Below, piece after piece: positions 17,298 to 26,524 of a stretch of DNA of 64,000 nucleotides. The notes below the pieces were generated by a model, which made no database searches, was not told the origin of the DNA, and worked only from the letters and a program-made list of their open reading frames with translations. Made by a program: the position numbers and the translations under genes. This DNA comes from Calothrix brevissima NIES-22 (GTDB taxonomy: Bacteria > Cyanobacteriota > Cyanobacteriia > Cyanobacteriales > Nostocaceae). Numbering within the stretch: the first letter of the stretch is position 1; each line of letters starts with the position of its first letter. The stretch spans positions 3,533,083 through 3,597,082 of the forward strand of contig NZ_AP018207.1 in NCBI RefSeq assembly GCF_002367995.1, in the 5' to 3' direction.

Positions 17298-17303
17298 CTT
17301 GTA

Positions 17304-17606
17304 ATGCAAATTGCTAAAGTTCGTGGAACAGTAGTTAGCACGCAAAAAGAGCCAAGTCTTCGAGGTGTGAAACTACTGTTGTTGCAATTGGTAGATGAAG
17401 AAGGGAACCTCCTGCCAAAGTACGAAGTAGCAGCAGATATTGTCGGCGCAGGAGTAGATGAGTGGGTACTGTTCAGTCGTGGTAGTGCGGCTCGTCAAGT
17501 TCCTGGCAACGAACATCGGCCGTTAGATGCTGCGGTAGTGGCGATAATTGATACTATTCATGTTGAAGATCGTCTCATTTACAGCAAAAAAGACCAATAT
17601 AGATAG
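17304..17606 (+). CDS. ccmL: Carboxysome vertex pentamer protein CcmL
   Basis: A 100-aa EutN/CcmL-family protein: MQIAKVRGTVVSTQKEPSL, GAGVDEWVLFSRGSAAR and ALDAAVVAIIDTI-like segments. Pentamers cap the icosahedral vertices of the beta-carboxysome. Begins 6 nt after ccmK1. Its TAG stop (17604-17606) is also the end of the first unit of an STRR that follows at once. Confidence 0.96.
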   Translation: MQIAKVRGTVVSTQKEPSLRGVKLLLLQLVDEEGNLLPKYEVAADIVGAGVDEWVLFSRGSAARQVPGNEHRPLDAAVVAIIDTIHVEDRLIYSKKDQYR

Positions 17607-17748
17607 TCATTGGTCATTAGTCATTGGTCATTAGTCATTGGTCATTAGTCATTGGTCATTAGTCAACAAACAAATGACATACAACAAAAGACAAATGACA
17701 ACTGACAACTGACAATTGACGACTGACAACTGACAACTGACAATTGAC
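17607..17748. repeat. STRR arrays between ccmL and ccmM
   Basis: 17607-17664 holds four copies of the 14-mer TCATTGGTCATTAG, starting directly at the ccmL stop codon. 17697-17748 is an array of ACAACTG/ACAATTG heptamers. The ccmM ribosome binding site follows. Confidence 0.9.
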
Positions 17749-17769
17749 AAATTTAGGAGGAATCTCGCG

Positions 17770-19425
17770 ATGGCAGTCAGCAGCACGGTGGCACCCCCAA
17801 CCCCGTGGTCGAGGAACTTAGCTGAGCCAACAATCCATGACAGCTCATTTGTACATTCGTTTTCCAAAGTGATTGGAGACGTGCGCATAGGTGCAAATGT
17901 CATCGTTGCTCCGGGGACTTCGATTAGAGCGGATGAAGGTACACCTTTTTTCATTGGTGAAAATACTAATATTCAAGATGGTGTCGTAATTCATGGGTTG
18001 GAGCAAGGCCGAGTAATTGGTGATGACCAAGAAGAATACTCGGTCTGGATTGGAAAAAATGCTTCCATTACCCATATGGCCTTGATTCACGGGCCAGCTT
18101 ATGTTGGGGATAATTCATTTATTGGCTTTCGCTCTACAGTATTTAATGCCAGGGTGGGTGCGGGTTGCATCGTCATGATGCACGCTTTAATTCAAGATGT
18201 GGAAATTCCCCCTGGTAAATACGTACCTTCAGGAGCGATTATTACCAATCAGCAACAAGCCGATCGCTTACCTGATGTGCAAGCGCGAGATCAGGAATTT
18301 ACTCATCACGTAGTGGGCATTAATCAAGCACTACGCGCTGGCTATCTGTGTATGGCGGATAGTAAATGTATTGCGCCCATTCGGGACGAAATAAAAAAAT
18401 CTTCTACAAGAAATGGCATTACTGTATTAGAGCTGGAAAGGAGTAGTGAAGTGGCAAGCGGAAGTTTGAGTGCAGAAACAATAGAGCAATTACGCTATTT
18501 GTTACAGCAAGGGTATAGGATTGGCACGGAACATGTAGATCAAAGAAGATTCCGCACAGGTTCTTGGACTAGTTGTCAGCCGATTGATGCGAGATCTTTG
18601 GGAGAAGCGATCGCGGCTTTAGAAACTTGTCTAGCAGATCACGCAGGCGAGTATGTACGCTTATTCGGGATCGACAACGGTAAACGCCGCATATTAGAAA
18701 CTATTATTCAACGTCCCGATGGTACTGTTGCCGCACCAGCCACCTTTAAAGCTCCTGCTGCTCAATCTAACGGTAGCTACAAAGCTAGTACTAATGGTCA
18801 TGGCGCTAGCAATGGACGCATCAGTGCCGAAACCGTACAACAAATTAGCCAACTGTTGGCAGGCGGTTACAAAATCGGTACAGAACACGTAGATGAGCGC
18901 CGCTTCCGCACAGGTTCTTGGCAAAGCTGTCAGCCAATTAACTCTAGCTCCACCAATGAAGTCATTGCAGCTCTAGAAGATTGCATCACCAGTCATCAAG
19001 GCGAATATGTCCGCTTGATTGGTATTGACCCGAAAGCTAAACGTCGGGTATTAGAAACCATTATCCAACGTCCCAATGGCCCTGCCCAGCCAGCAGCTAG
19101 CAGTCCCAAATCCTCTTATAGCGGTGGCGCAACAGCAACAGCCACAGCACCTGCAACTAGCACCCACTTAAGTGGGGAAGTAGTAGAACAGTTGCGGCAA
19201 TTGCTAGCATCTGGGAATAAAATCAGCATTGAACATGTAGACCAAAGACGCTTCCGTACTGGTTCCTGGACAAGTACTGGCACAATTCAAGCTAATTCAG
19301 AAAGAGAAGCGATCGCGGCCATAGAAGCGAACCTGGCAGAATACGTGGGTGAATATGTGCGTCTCATTGGTATCGATCCTAAAGCTAAACGTCGGGTACT
19401 AGAGACTATTATTCAACGCCCCTAG
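17770..19425 (+). CDS. ccmM: Carboxysome assembly protein CcmM (gamma-carbonic anhydrase plus three SSUL domains)
   Basis: A 551-aa scaffold protein. Residues 1-200 form a left-handed beta-helix gamma-carbonic anhydrase with candidate zinc ligands His75, His102 and His107 and the cysteine pair Cys194/Cys200, the set found in catalytically active CcmM enzymes. Three Rubisco-small-subunit-like (SSUL) domains follow at about 232-316, 350-435 and 467-551; they bind and condense Rubisco. SSUL1 (Cys269/Cys287) and SSUL2 (Cys387/Cys405) carry a cysteine pair with 18-residue spacing suited to redox control; SSUL3 has none. AGGAGG precedes the ATG. An internal start (see 18437) should give the short M35-like form. 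Confidence 0.97.
   Translation: MAVSSTVAPPTPWSRNLAEPTIHDSSFVHSFSKVIGDVRIGANVIVAPGTSIRADEGTPFFIGENTNIQDGVVIHGLEQGRVIGDDQEEYSVWIGKNASITHMALIHGPAYVGDNSFIGFRSTVFNARVGAGCIVMMHALIQDVEIPPGKYVPSGAIITNQQQADRLPDVQARDQEFTHHVVGINQALRAGYLCMADSKCIAPIRDEIKKSSTRNGITVLELERSSEVASGSLSAETIEQLRYLLQQGYRIGTEHVDQRRFRTGSWTSCQPIDARSLGEAIAALETCLADHAGEYVRLFGIDNGKRRILETIIQRPDGTVAAPATFKAPAAQSNGSYKASTNGHGASNGRISAETVQQISQLLAGGYKIGTEHVDERRFRTGSWQSCQPINSSSTNEVIAALEDCITSHQGEYVRLIGIDPKAKRRVLETIIQRPNGPAQPAASSPKSSYSGGATATATAPATSTHLSGEVVEQLRQLLASGNKISIEHVDQRRFRTGSWTSTGTIQANSEREAIAAIEANLAEYVGEYVRLIGIDPKAKRRVLETIIQRP
18437..18453 (+). promoter_or_regulatory. Internal ribosome binding site and GTG start for short CcmM
   Basis: AAAGGAG (18437-18443) lies 7 nt before an in-frame GTG (18451-18453, codon 228). 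Translation from here would give a 324-residue protein with only the three SSUL domains, matching the known short form of CcmM (M35). A near-ideal Shine-Dalgarno inside a coding region at exactly the domain boundary is strong evidence. Confidence 0.85.
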
Positions 19426-19544
19426 ATAGTATGGAAGTAGAAAGTATAAAGGATGAAGTATAAAATGTGATTTTTCATCTTAATCTGCATCCTTTATATC
19501 TTCCTCAATTTCTCATTTTTCCGGCTTCCGAGGTGACAATTTCC

Positions 19545-20333
19545 ATGTCTGTGCCGCCACTGCGCCTCAGCAATAACTTTGACTCTTATATTAGTGGCGA
19601 GGTGACTATTCATCCTAGTGCAGTACTCGCACCAGGGGTGATACTCCAAGCGGCTGCAAACAGCAAAATCATCATTGGCCCAGGAGTCTGTATTGGTATG
19701 GGTTCGATTCTGCAAGTTCATGAAGGAACCCTAGAAATAGAAGCAGGAGTAAACTTGGGAGCCGGTTTTCTCATGGTTGGTCAAGGTACAATCGGTACAA
19801 ATGCTTGTATTGGTTCCGCTACCACAGTGTTTCACTGTTCAGTTGCACCGGGACAAGTAATTCCCCCTGGTTCAATTGTGGGAGACTCTAGCCGACAACT
19901 TGAAGCGAAAAAACCGGAACCAGCAGCAATTAATGCTTCTAGCAATACCCAGACGATAAAAGAACAAAGGACTTTGATTGGCAGGCAAAGAGACAAGAGT
20001 AAAAGTAGTAATGGGGAAAAAACGACTTCCTCTACTACTATCTCTGGGGGATTTTTCCTAGAATTACAACATCAATCTAGTTCAGAATCTCAGCCTGCGA
20101 CTCCAGAGGTAAATGAATCTCCGGCTGTAGAAGAAACCCCGGCTTTGGGTGCTTCTAATTTAGAACCTGCTGCAGTAGACTCTCCAGAATCTAATGAACC
20201 TGCTACTAGCGAATCACCCAACAGTTTTGGCACACAAATTTATGGTACAGGTAGCATTCAAAGGTTATTAGTGACATTATTTCCCCATAGACAATCTCTA
20301 AATGAACCCATCTCTGACGATCGGTCTGAATAA
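19545..20333 (+). CDS. ccmN: Carboxysome assembly protein CcmN
   Basis: A 262-aa protein bridging the CcmM-Rubisco core to the shell. The N-terminal ~110 residues are hexapeptide repeats (HPSAVLAPGVILQAA, IGPGVCIGMG). A long Ser/Pro/Glu-rich linker follows. Near the C-terminus is the amphipathic encapsulation peptide YGTGSIQRLLVTLFPHR, which binds CcmK. I start at ATG 19545 (MSVPPLRLSNNF), preceded by GAGGTG at a good distance; an upstream ATG at 19467 would add 26 hydrophobic residues from the spacer. Confidence 0.93.
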   Translation: MSVPPLRLSNNFDSYISGEVTIHPSAVLAPGVILQAAANSKIIIGPGVCIGMGSILQVHEGTLEIEAGVNLGAGFLMVGQGTIGTNACIGSATTVFHCSVAPGQVIPPGSIVGDSSRQLEAKKPEPAAINASSNTQTIKEQRTLIGRQRDKSKSSNGEKTTSSTTISGGFFLELQHQSSSESQPATPEVNESPAVEETPALGASNLEPAAVDSPESNEPATSESPNSFGTQIYGTGSIQRLLVTLFPHRQSLNEPISDDRSE

Positions 20334-20464
20334 GTGTTAATTGTAAGATGTCATCTGATGTATGAAGGATGAAGGATGAAATTCTAGCTAATTTAAGAAT
20401 TTAATATTCATTATGCTTTCATCCTTGAACCTTTATTCTTTCTGTGAGTATCCGGAGACTTCAC

Positions 20465-21238
20465 ATGGAAACATCTAATCAAAGAGCTATTAGCACTGTT
20501 CAAGCTGCGCGTCGGCGAGATAACCTCAAAGACACCGCTTTGGGTATGGTATCTACCCTGAGTTTTCCCGCAATTGTAGGAACTGCGGATATGATGCTAA
20601 AATCCGCAGGGGTACATTTAGTTGGCTATGAAAAAATTGGTGGCGGTCATTGTACAGCCATTATTCGCGGTGGTATCGCTGATGTGCGTTTGGCTGTAGA
20701 AGCTGGCGTGCAAACTGCAGAACAATTTGGTCAATTGGTTTCTAGCTTAGTTATTCCCCGTCCTTACCCTAATTTAGATATAGTGCTACCCATTACCACT
20801 ACTCTCAGTAAAATTATGGAGGACGGCAGTTATAGCCGTTTGAGTAACCAAGCCGTTGGTTTGGTGGAAACGCGGGGATTTCCGGCGATGGTAGGAGCCT
20901 GCGATGCTATGCTGAAATCAGCGGATGTGCATTTGGCAGCTTATGAAAAAATTGGTGCCGGGTTGTGTACAGCGATTATTCGTGGTTCTGTAGCTAATGT
21001 TGCCGTTGCCGTAGAAGCGGGAATGTATGAGGCAGAAAGGATTGGAGAGTTGAACGCTGTAATGGTGATTCCTCGACCATTGGATGAATTAGAACAGACT
21101 CTACCACTGGCAAGTTGCTGGATAGAAAAACGTCAACCAATCAACATCCCTGTGAATATTCGAGAGCAAGTTGCGGAACTTGAAACGCTTGAGTTACCAG
21201 ATTTAGCACAGTTACCCGTCAAGGTTTTGGAAGAATGA
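20465..21238 (+). CDS. ccmO: Carboxysome shell protein CcmO (tandem BMC)
   Basis: A 257-aa protein with two BMC domains, about 31-115 (ALGMVSTLSFPAIVGTADMM, KIGGGHCTAIIRGGIADV) and about 137-215 (AVGLVETRGFPAMVGACDAM, KIGAGLCTAIIRGSVANV). Tandem-BMC proteins form pseudohexameric trimers; CcmO is needed for shell closure. ATG at 20465 is preceded by GGAG; an in-frame GTG at 20444 would add seven residues. It ends the structural part of the ccm cluster. Confidence 0.94.
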   Translation: METSNQRAISTVQAARRRDNLKDTALGMVSTLSFPAIVGTADMMLKSAGVHLVGYEKIGGGHCTAIIRGGIADVRLAVEAGVQTAEQFGQLVSSLVIPRPYPNLDIVLPITTTLSKIMEDGSYSRLSNQAVGLVETRGFPAMVGACDAMLKSADVHLAAYEKIGAGLCTAIIRGSVANVAVAVEAGMYEAERIGELNAVMVIPRPLDELEQTLPLASCWIEKRQPINIPVNIREQVAELETLELPDLAQLPVKVLEE

Positions 21239-21488
21239 TGAATGGTGAATGATGAATTAGGAATGATGGATCGTAGGCAATCCGCATTCAGGATTCAATA
21301 TTCAGCATTCATCTGGAGCTGGAAGGCATCTTACGCTTTGCTTTGTTGTTTTGATAATAACCGTTCCCCCCTATAAGGAAAAGATCTAAGTCGTAATAGG
21401 GTTCATAGAGTAATATCTATACTTATGAATCAGAACTTTTGTATGATCAATGCTATCGCGAATGCAAGTGTTCAGTGATACTAGATTT

Positions 21489-21527
21489 ATGTCTAAAGTA
21501 TCGCTCTTAGAGGAGAATCACCCTTGA
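21489..21527 (+). other. Possible 12-codon leader ORF overlapping the LysR start
   Basis: ATG at 21489 opens a 12-residue frame whose TGA (21525-21527) overlaps the TTG start (21524) of the LysR gene as TTGA. This could couple translation, but it is short enough to arise by chance, and no ribosome binding site was identified for it. Confidence 0.2.
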
Positions 21528-22489
21528 ACCAAGCGACGCTACACCAGTTGAAGGTGTTCGAGGCGGCAGCACGTCACGGTAGCTTTACTCGTGCTGCTGA
21601 GGAATTGTTCCTCACCCAGCCTACCGTTTCCATGCAGATCAAACAATTAACAAAATCGGTCGGTTTGCCTTTATTTGAGCAGGTTGGTAAGCGCCTATAT
21701 TTAACAGAAGCAGGACGCGAGTTGTTTGCTACTTGTCGGCAAATTTTTGACACCATAGCCCAATTTGAAATGAAAGTAGCCGATTTAAAAGGGCTAAAAC
21801 AGGGTCAATTAAAATTAGCCGTAATTACAACCGCAAAATATTTTGTGCCGCGTTTATTGGGGCCATTTTGCCAACTTTATCCAGGCATAGATATTTCCCT
21901 GCAAGTCACAAACCACGAACGGATTTTAGAAAGAATGGTGAATAATCTGGACGACTTGTACATTATGAGCCAAGTCCCAGAAAATATTGATGTGAATTGT
22001 CAGCCATTTTTAGATAATCCTCTGGTTGTATTTGCACCAGTGAATCATCCACTGGCGAAGGAGAAAAATATTCCTATCCAGCGTCTAGCGCAAGAACCTT
22101 TTATTATGCGGGAACCTGGTTCAGGTACTCGTCGGGCTGTCCAAAGCATGTTTGACGAACATGAAGTAGCCGTAAATGTAAAATTGGAATTGGGGAGTAA
22201 TGAGGCAATTAAACAAGCGATCGCAGGCGGTTTAGGAATTTCTGTATTATCTCGTCATACTTTAATTGCAGAATCTTCTGAATTTAGTATTTTGGATGTA
22301 CAGCACTTTCCGATTAAGCGTACTTGGTACATGGTTTACCCTTCAGGTAAGCAATTATCAATTGTCGCTCGTACTTATTACGATTACTTGATTAATGCAG
22401 CCAAGAACTTTATCGAGCAAAATACGTCTTTTGCTTGGGGTACTTTTGAGCAATTCCAGAATGAAAAGGAGTTAGAGGCTAGGGGTTAG
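21524..22489 (+). CDS. ccmR: LysR-type regulator of inorganic carbon genes (CcmR/CmpR-like)
   Basis: A 321-aa LysR regulator. The N-terminal winged helix-turn-helix reads LHQLKVFEAAARHGSFTRAAEELFLTQPTVSMQ (shown here in part only by its position, residues 5-37), and a periplasmic-binding-like sensor domain covers about 90-295. This subgroup (CmpR/CcmR/RbcR) senses carbon-status metabolites such as 2-phosphoglycolate or 2-oxoglutarate. Placement directly after ccmO supports control of carbon uptake genes. TTG start with AGGAG 10 nt upstream; no ATG is available. Its last residues (ELEARG) and stop are encoded by the first units of an STRR. Confidence 0.85.
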   Translation: MNQATLHQLKVFEAAARHGSFTRAAEELFLTQPTVSMQIKQLTKSVGLPLFEQVGKRLYLTEAGRELFATCRQIFDTIAQFEMKVADLKGLKQGQLKLAVITTAKYFVPRLLGPFCQLYPGIDISLQVTNHERILERMVNNLDDLYIMSQVPENIDVNCQPFLDNPLVVFAPVNHPLAKEKNIPIQRLAQEPFIMREPGSGTRRAVQSMFDEHEVAVNVKLELGSNEAIKQAIAGGLGISVLSRHTLIAESSEFSILDVQHFPIKRTWYMVYPSGKQLSIVARTYYDYLINAAKNFIEQNTSFAWGTFEQFQNEKELEARG

Positions 22490-22622
22490 GGGCTAGGGGC
22501 TAGGGGAACAAAGAATTTTAGATTTTAGATTTACGATTTTGGATTCTAATTTAAATCTAAAATCCAAAATCCAAAATCCAAAATTGTTTCAATGCCCAAT
22601 GCCCCATGCCCAATGCCCAATA
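22475..22622. repeat. Three consecutive STRR arrays
   Basis: 22475-22506 has GGGGCTAG octamers that overlap the 3' end of the LysR gene. 22555-22586 has AATCCAA heptamers. 22591-22622 has AATGCCC heptamers. All are non-coding apart from the overlap. Confidence 0.88.
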
Positions 22623-22628
22623 TTACCC

Positions 22629-24251
22629 ATGACAACTGACAATTCACAAACAAATTCTTTACGTAAAACTGTAGACAGCCAGATTGTTGCTGTGACAGTA
22701 TACAGCGATCGCGCCCTAGTCACAAGACAGGCTAGGGTTTCCTTGACAGGAGAAGAAAAAGAATTAGTTCTGACTTCCCTACCAGTAACTCTAGAAACTG
22801 ATTCTGTCAGGGTTAGCGGTAAAGGTACAGTGGGGGTGCGGTTGTTGGGCGTTAGCAGCGATCGCATTTACACGCCTGAACCAGTTGTAGACAGGGTAAA
22901 CCAACTCACAAGACAAATTCAGCAGTTAGAAGCCGAAAAACGCCACCTACAAGCGCAAATTGATGCCTTAGCTTTGCAGTCTAGTTTTATTGCTGGCTTG
23001 CGAGAAAAAACAGAAGAACCCTTTGCTCAAAGTTTGTCGCGGAAAAATCTCAGCCTCAGCGAAACTCTAGATTTTCTCAATTTTTTGGGTAGCCAGTATG
23101 GTGAATATGCGATCGCTTCTGGGGAATGCAAAACCCAACAAGAAGAACTAGACAAGCAATTACAAGTTCTGTGCGCCTCACTGCAAAACATCCAATCACC
23201 CCACCCGAAAGAAAGTGTAAGTTTAGTTGTAGCAGTGGAAGTAGCTGGTGCAGGAGACTTTGAACTAGAGGTTTCTTATGTAGTGAATCGTGCTAGTTGG
23301 ACTCCATTATATGATTTGCGCTTTAACATTAATACTAATATTGTTAATCTCACGTATTTAGCAGAAGTAACCCAAAGCACAGGTGAAGATTGGCTAGGTG
23401 TAGCTCTCACCCTTTCTACAGCTAAACCAGGCTTAGGTACATTACCACCAAAGCTTGAACCCTGGTATATAAATACTCATTCCCGTCCGCCAGTAGACTT
23501 TATCAGTCGTAGAGCTATACAAATGCCGATGATGGCACAAGCAGCGACTAGCGACATTGAGGAACCAGAGGACGATATTCTCCAGGAAAGTGTGATAGAA
23601 GCGGAAATTGTAGTTGCTGAAGTATCTCAAGCCGGAAGTGTAGTCACCTTTAAACTTAATGGTGGTGGTAATATTCCCAGCGATGGCGCACCCCATAAAA
23701 CGACAATTTTTAATGATGACTATCCTAGTAATTGTGATTATATTGCTATCCCCAGATTAGTCAGCTTTGCCTATCTGCAAGCTAAGGTGAAAAATAGTGC
23801 CAACGGTGCAACTTTGTTACCAGGTAAAGCGAATATTTTTCGTGACAATATGTTTGTGGGTACAACTAATTTAGCACATATTGCACCAGGAGAAGAATTC
23901 AAAATTAATTTAGGTATTGATGAAGGTTTAAAAATTGAGCGCGATTTAGTTACTCGTCAAGTTGATAAAAAAATGATGAGCAGTCAACGGCGAATTACTT
24001 ATGGTTATCGGTTGATAATTACTAACTTGCTCGATCAAGAAGCTCGTTTGATACTCACGGAACAATTACCAGTTAGTCGTAACGAGCAATTAAAGGTACG
24101 TCTCACCCGGACTAATCCACAAATTCAACTGGGAGACATGGGGATTTTGGAATGGGATTTAACTTTGCAAGCTGAAGAAAAAAGAGAGATAAGTTATCAA
24201 TTTACTGTTGAGTATCCACCAGATTTAATAGTTAGTGGCTTAGATATTTAG
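22629..24251 (+). CDS. DUF4139/MuiA-family protein (mucoidy inhibitor A-like)
   Basis: A 540-aa protein with the MuiA layout: an N-terminal DUF4140-like part (VYSDRALVTRQARVSLTGEE), a coiled-coil at about 90-125 (VNQLTRQIQQLEAEKRHLQ), then the DUF4139 beta-rich domain (EVSYVVNRASWTPLYDLRF, YLAEVTQSTGEDWLGVALTL) to a C-terminal EWDLTLQAEEKREISYQF. The biochemical function of the family is unknown. No signal peptide is seen. The ATG at 22629 is preferred; upstream in-frame codons lie in the STRR. Confidence 0.82.
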   Translation: MTTDNSQTNSLRKTVDSQIVAVTVYSDRALVTRQARVSLTGEEKELVLTSLPVTLETDSVRVSGKGTVGVRLLGVSSDRIYTPEPVVDRVNQLTRQIQQLEAEKRHLQAQIDALALQSSFIAGLREKTEEPFAQSLSRKNLSLSETLDFLNFLGSQYGEYAIASGECKTQQEELDKQLQVLCASLQNIQSPHPKESVSLVVAVEVAGAGDFELEVSYVVNRASWTPLYDLRFNINTNIVNLTYLAEVTQSTGEDWLGVALTLSTAKPGLGTLPPKLEPWYINTHSRPPVDFISRRAIQMPMMAQAATSDIEEPEDDILQESVIEAEIVVAEVSQAGSVVTFKLNGGGNIPSDGAPHKTTIFNDDYPSNCDYIAIPRLVSFAYLQAKVKNSANGATLLPGKANIFRDNMFVGTTNLAHIAPGEEFKINLGIDEGLKIERDLVTRQVDKKMMSSQRRITYGYRLIITNLLDQEARLILTEQLPVSRNEQLKVRLTRTNPQIQLGDMGILEWDLTLQAEEKREISYQFTVEYPPDLIVSGLDI

Positions 24252-24628
24252 AATAGTCATTTGTCATTTGTCATTTGTCATTGGTAAGGATGTAGGTTGG
24301 GTTGCAATACTGCTCGGTTAAGCTCAAAAACCTTAACCTGCGTAGGTTGGGTTGAGGAACGAAACCCAACATTTGGGTAGCTCTGTTGGGTTTCGCAGAG
24401 CCTCAACCCAACCTACAATTTTCTTATTATATTAATTCGCTATGATGATAGACTTAATGTTTATTTAAACCGCCAAGAACGCCAAGAACGCCAAGAGAAA
24501 AGAAGCAATTATTAAGTGCAAGTTTACAGAGAATTGCTATGAGATACAAAAATAGTGAATTTGCGCGAGTAATAAGCGATCGCTCTTTGCTACTAAGCTA
24601 AACTTATAGCAGTGAGACAATTAGCGCC
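24252..24628. other. Intergenic repeats before the Uma2 gene
   Basis: No gene. It begins with GTCATTT heptamers (24256-24283), then a large hairpin element (24342-24416), then a copy of CCGCCAAGAACGCC repeats (about 24470-24500) related to those inside the MITE at 9886. A HIP1 site lies near 24577. Confidence 0.7.
24342..24416. repeat. 75-bp hairpin element with 16-bp inverted ends
   Basis: GTAGGTTGGGTTGAGG (24342-24357) and CCTCAACCCAACCTAC (24401-24416) are perfect inverted ends. A second inner pair, CGAAACCCAACA (24360-24371) and TGTTGGGTTTCG (24384-24395), makes a near-continuous hairpin. This is a common type of dispersed palindromic repeat in cyanobacteria. Confidence 0.88.
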
Positions 24629-25342
24629 ATGTCTATTGCCCAAGATTTAGCCACACCAGATGATGTTATATTTCCTAAAGGGGATTTATATAGTGACGAA
24701 CCGCCTTTGGAAACTGACTTACATCGTCTACAAATGACATTGCTGATTCAATGTCTGGAGTTGTTGTGGCGAAACCGCAATGACTTTTATGCATCTGGTA
24801 ATATTACAATTTACTACAGTCCACGCCAGCGCAAGTCAGAAGATTTTCGCGGCCCTGATTTTTTTGTCGTGTTGGGAACTGAACGCAAACCCCGTAAAAG
24901 TTGGGTGCTTTGGGAAGAAGATGGTAAATATCCCAATGTAATTATCGAATTACTATCAGATTCTACAGCTTTAACAGATAAAGGTTTAAAAAAACAAATT
25001 TATCAAGATACATTTCGCACACCTGAATACTTCTGGTTCGATCCGCAGAATTTAGAATTTGCTGGTTTTGTCTTAGTAGGTGGTAAATATCAAGCAATAG
25101 CAGCAAATCCTCAAGGGTGGTTGTGGAGTCAACAGCTAGAGTTATATTTGGGGATTGAGCAAGAAAAACTACGGTTTTTTACTGCTGAAGGACAATTAGT
25201 TGTCACACCACAAGAACTTGCTGAACAAGAAGAGCAACGTGCTGAACAAGAAAAGCAACGTGCTGAACAAGAAAAGCAAAAAAGCGATCGCTTGGCTGCA
25301 AAACTGCGAGAATTAGGCATCGATCCAGATACAATTGCATAG
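24629..25342 (+). CDS. Uma2-family (DUF820) PD-(D/E)XK nuclease-fold protein
   Basis: A 237-aa member of the expanded cyanobacterial Uma2 family. PDFFVVLG and NVIIELLSDSTALTDKG supply the Asp and Glu-x-Leu residues of a restriction-endonuclease-like fold, and YFWFDPQ is also typical. A highly charged repeat (EEQRAEQEKQRAEQEKQ) near the C-terminus predicts a coiled coil. Biological role of the family is unknown. Stands alone, between repeats and an opposed gene. Confidence 0.85.
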   Translation: MSIAQDLATPDDVIFPKGDLYSDEPPLETDLHRLQMTLLIQCLELLWRNRNDFYASGNITIYYSPRQRKSEDFRGPDFFVVLGTERKPRKSWVLWEEDGKYPNVIIELLSDSTALTDKGLKKQIYQDTFRTPEYFWFDPQNLEFAGFVLVGGKYQAIAANPQGWLWSQQLELYLGIEQEKLRFFTAEGQLVVTPQELAEQEEQRAEQEKQRAEQEKQKSDRLAAKLRELGIDPDTIA

Positions 25343-25355
25343 TATCTATTGGATT

Positions 25356-26336
25356 TTAAGTTAAAACTAAGTCAGTAATTAAGGGTGCGTGGTCAGAATT
25401 AGCATTGCTTCCTGTATGAATTTTTGTAACGCGAAATTGCTTGCTGACAAAGCAATGATCAATAGGAATATTTAACAGGGGAATCATCCAGTTTGGTAGA
25501 TGTACATGGGTTGCTGGTCGCGGCCAGCTTGGTAAAATACCAAAACCTAAGCGCGTATTATGCAAATTTGTTGTCTTGATAAATCTGCGATAATAAGGCG
25601 ACCAAGGTGTTAAGTTAAAATCCCCCATAATAATTAATGGTTGATTAATGTCTCGAATATAATCACTCAAAGCTGCTAACTGAAGATTACGTCTGTTAAA
25701 AGTATTTCTTTTTACAGGTACTAGGGGATGAGTACCAATTAACTTAATAGGCTGTTGATTTACTGTTAAAGTTGCTATTAAGTTATGACCGCCTTGACCA
25801 TTAAAATTATCTGCTTTGATATCTTGAATAGGTAAGCGGCTAAATATTGCCAATCCGCCACCAGGACTTCTAAAGTTATAGGGTAAAGTATTTGTTAACT
25901 CTGCTTTTAAGGCGTTGAAAATATTAGGAGTAATTTCTAGAAATAAAGCTACATCAGGACGATTATCCTGCACGACATTAATAATGTTTTTGTCATCGTT
26001 ATTTTGAGTATTAATATTAAAAGATAAAAGCCGAATTTGTGGAGATGAATTTCCGGCTAATTGTTGTGTATGAGGTAGATACCAAGGAATGACCTCAATT
26101 AAATTTAAACCTACTAATAATAAAGCTGCGAGAACTATTATTTTACTTTTGAAATGCCGTGTTTTCCAGAGAATGCCTAAAATAGCAGTGAAGATTAAAG
26201 ATAAAATTAAATAGTGAACGCGAAAGTGGGAGACTAGTTCTAGGGGATAAAACCAAGCTATGTAGCTACCTAAAGATAAAAATCCTAAAATTAACAGGGT
26301 AGCGGTGGCGACAAATAATATGATTCGTTGAGTCAT
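25356..26336 (-). CDS. Membrane-anchored endonuclease/exonuclease/phosphatase family protein
   Basis: A 326-aa protein with about three N-terminal transmembrane segments (residues ~5-85), followed by an EEP domain: LLSFNINTQNN, DVALFLEITP, LIGTHPLVP, IIMGDFNLTPWSP and the catalytic HAPLITDLVL end (SDHAP). Such proteins hydrolyse phosphodiesters; the outward-facing domain could act on phospholipids or nucleotides. The substrate is unknown. It is transcribed toward the Uma2 gene; stop codons are 13 nt apart. Confidence 0.85.
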   Translation of the reverse strand: MTQRIILFVATATLLILGFLSLGSYIAWFYPLELVSHFRVHYLILSLIFTAILGILWKTRHFKSKIIVLAALLLVGLNLIEVIPWYLPHTQQLAGNSSPQIRLLSFNINTQNNDDKNIINVVQDNRPDVALFLEITPNIFNALKAELTNTLPYNFRSPGGGLAIFSRLPIQDIKADNFNGQGGHNLIATLTVNQQPIKLIGTHPLVPVKRNTFNRRNLQLAALSDYIRDINQPLIIMGDFNLTPWSPYYRRFIKTTNLHNTRLGFGILPSWPRPATHVHLPNWMIPLLNIPIDHCFVSKQFRVTKIHTGSNANSDHAPLITDLVLT

Positions 26337-26524
26337 TGGTTAATTAATTACATCAGATATGAACTCATCAATTAACCTCAAGAAATATTTTCTATTTTTC
26401 GGAAAGTGTAGTTGATCAATGAAAGGACAGCCGATTGAACGCACACAACGAGCTGTCCACACACAACAAGAACATTTACTTCAGGCGATCGCCCAGCAGT
26501 TATCAGCGATAATCTGGCAGAAGA

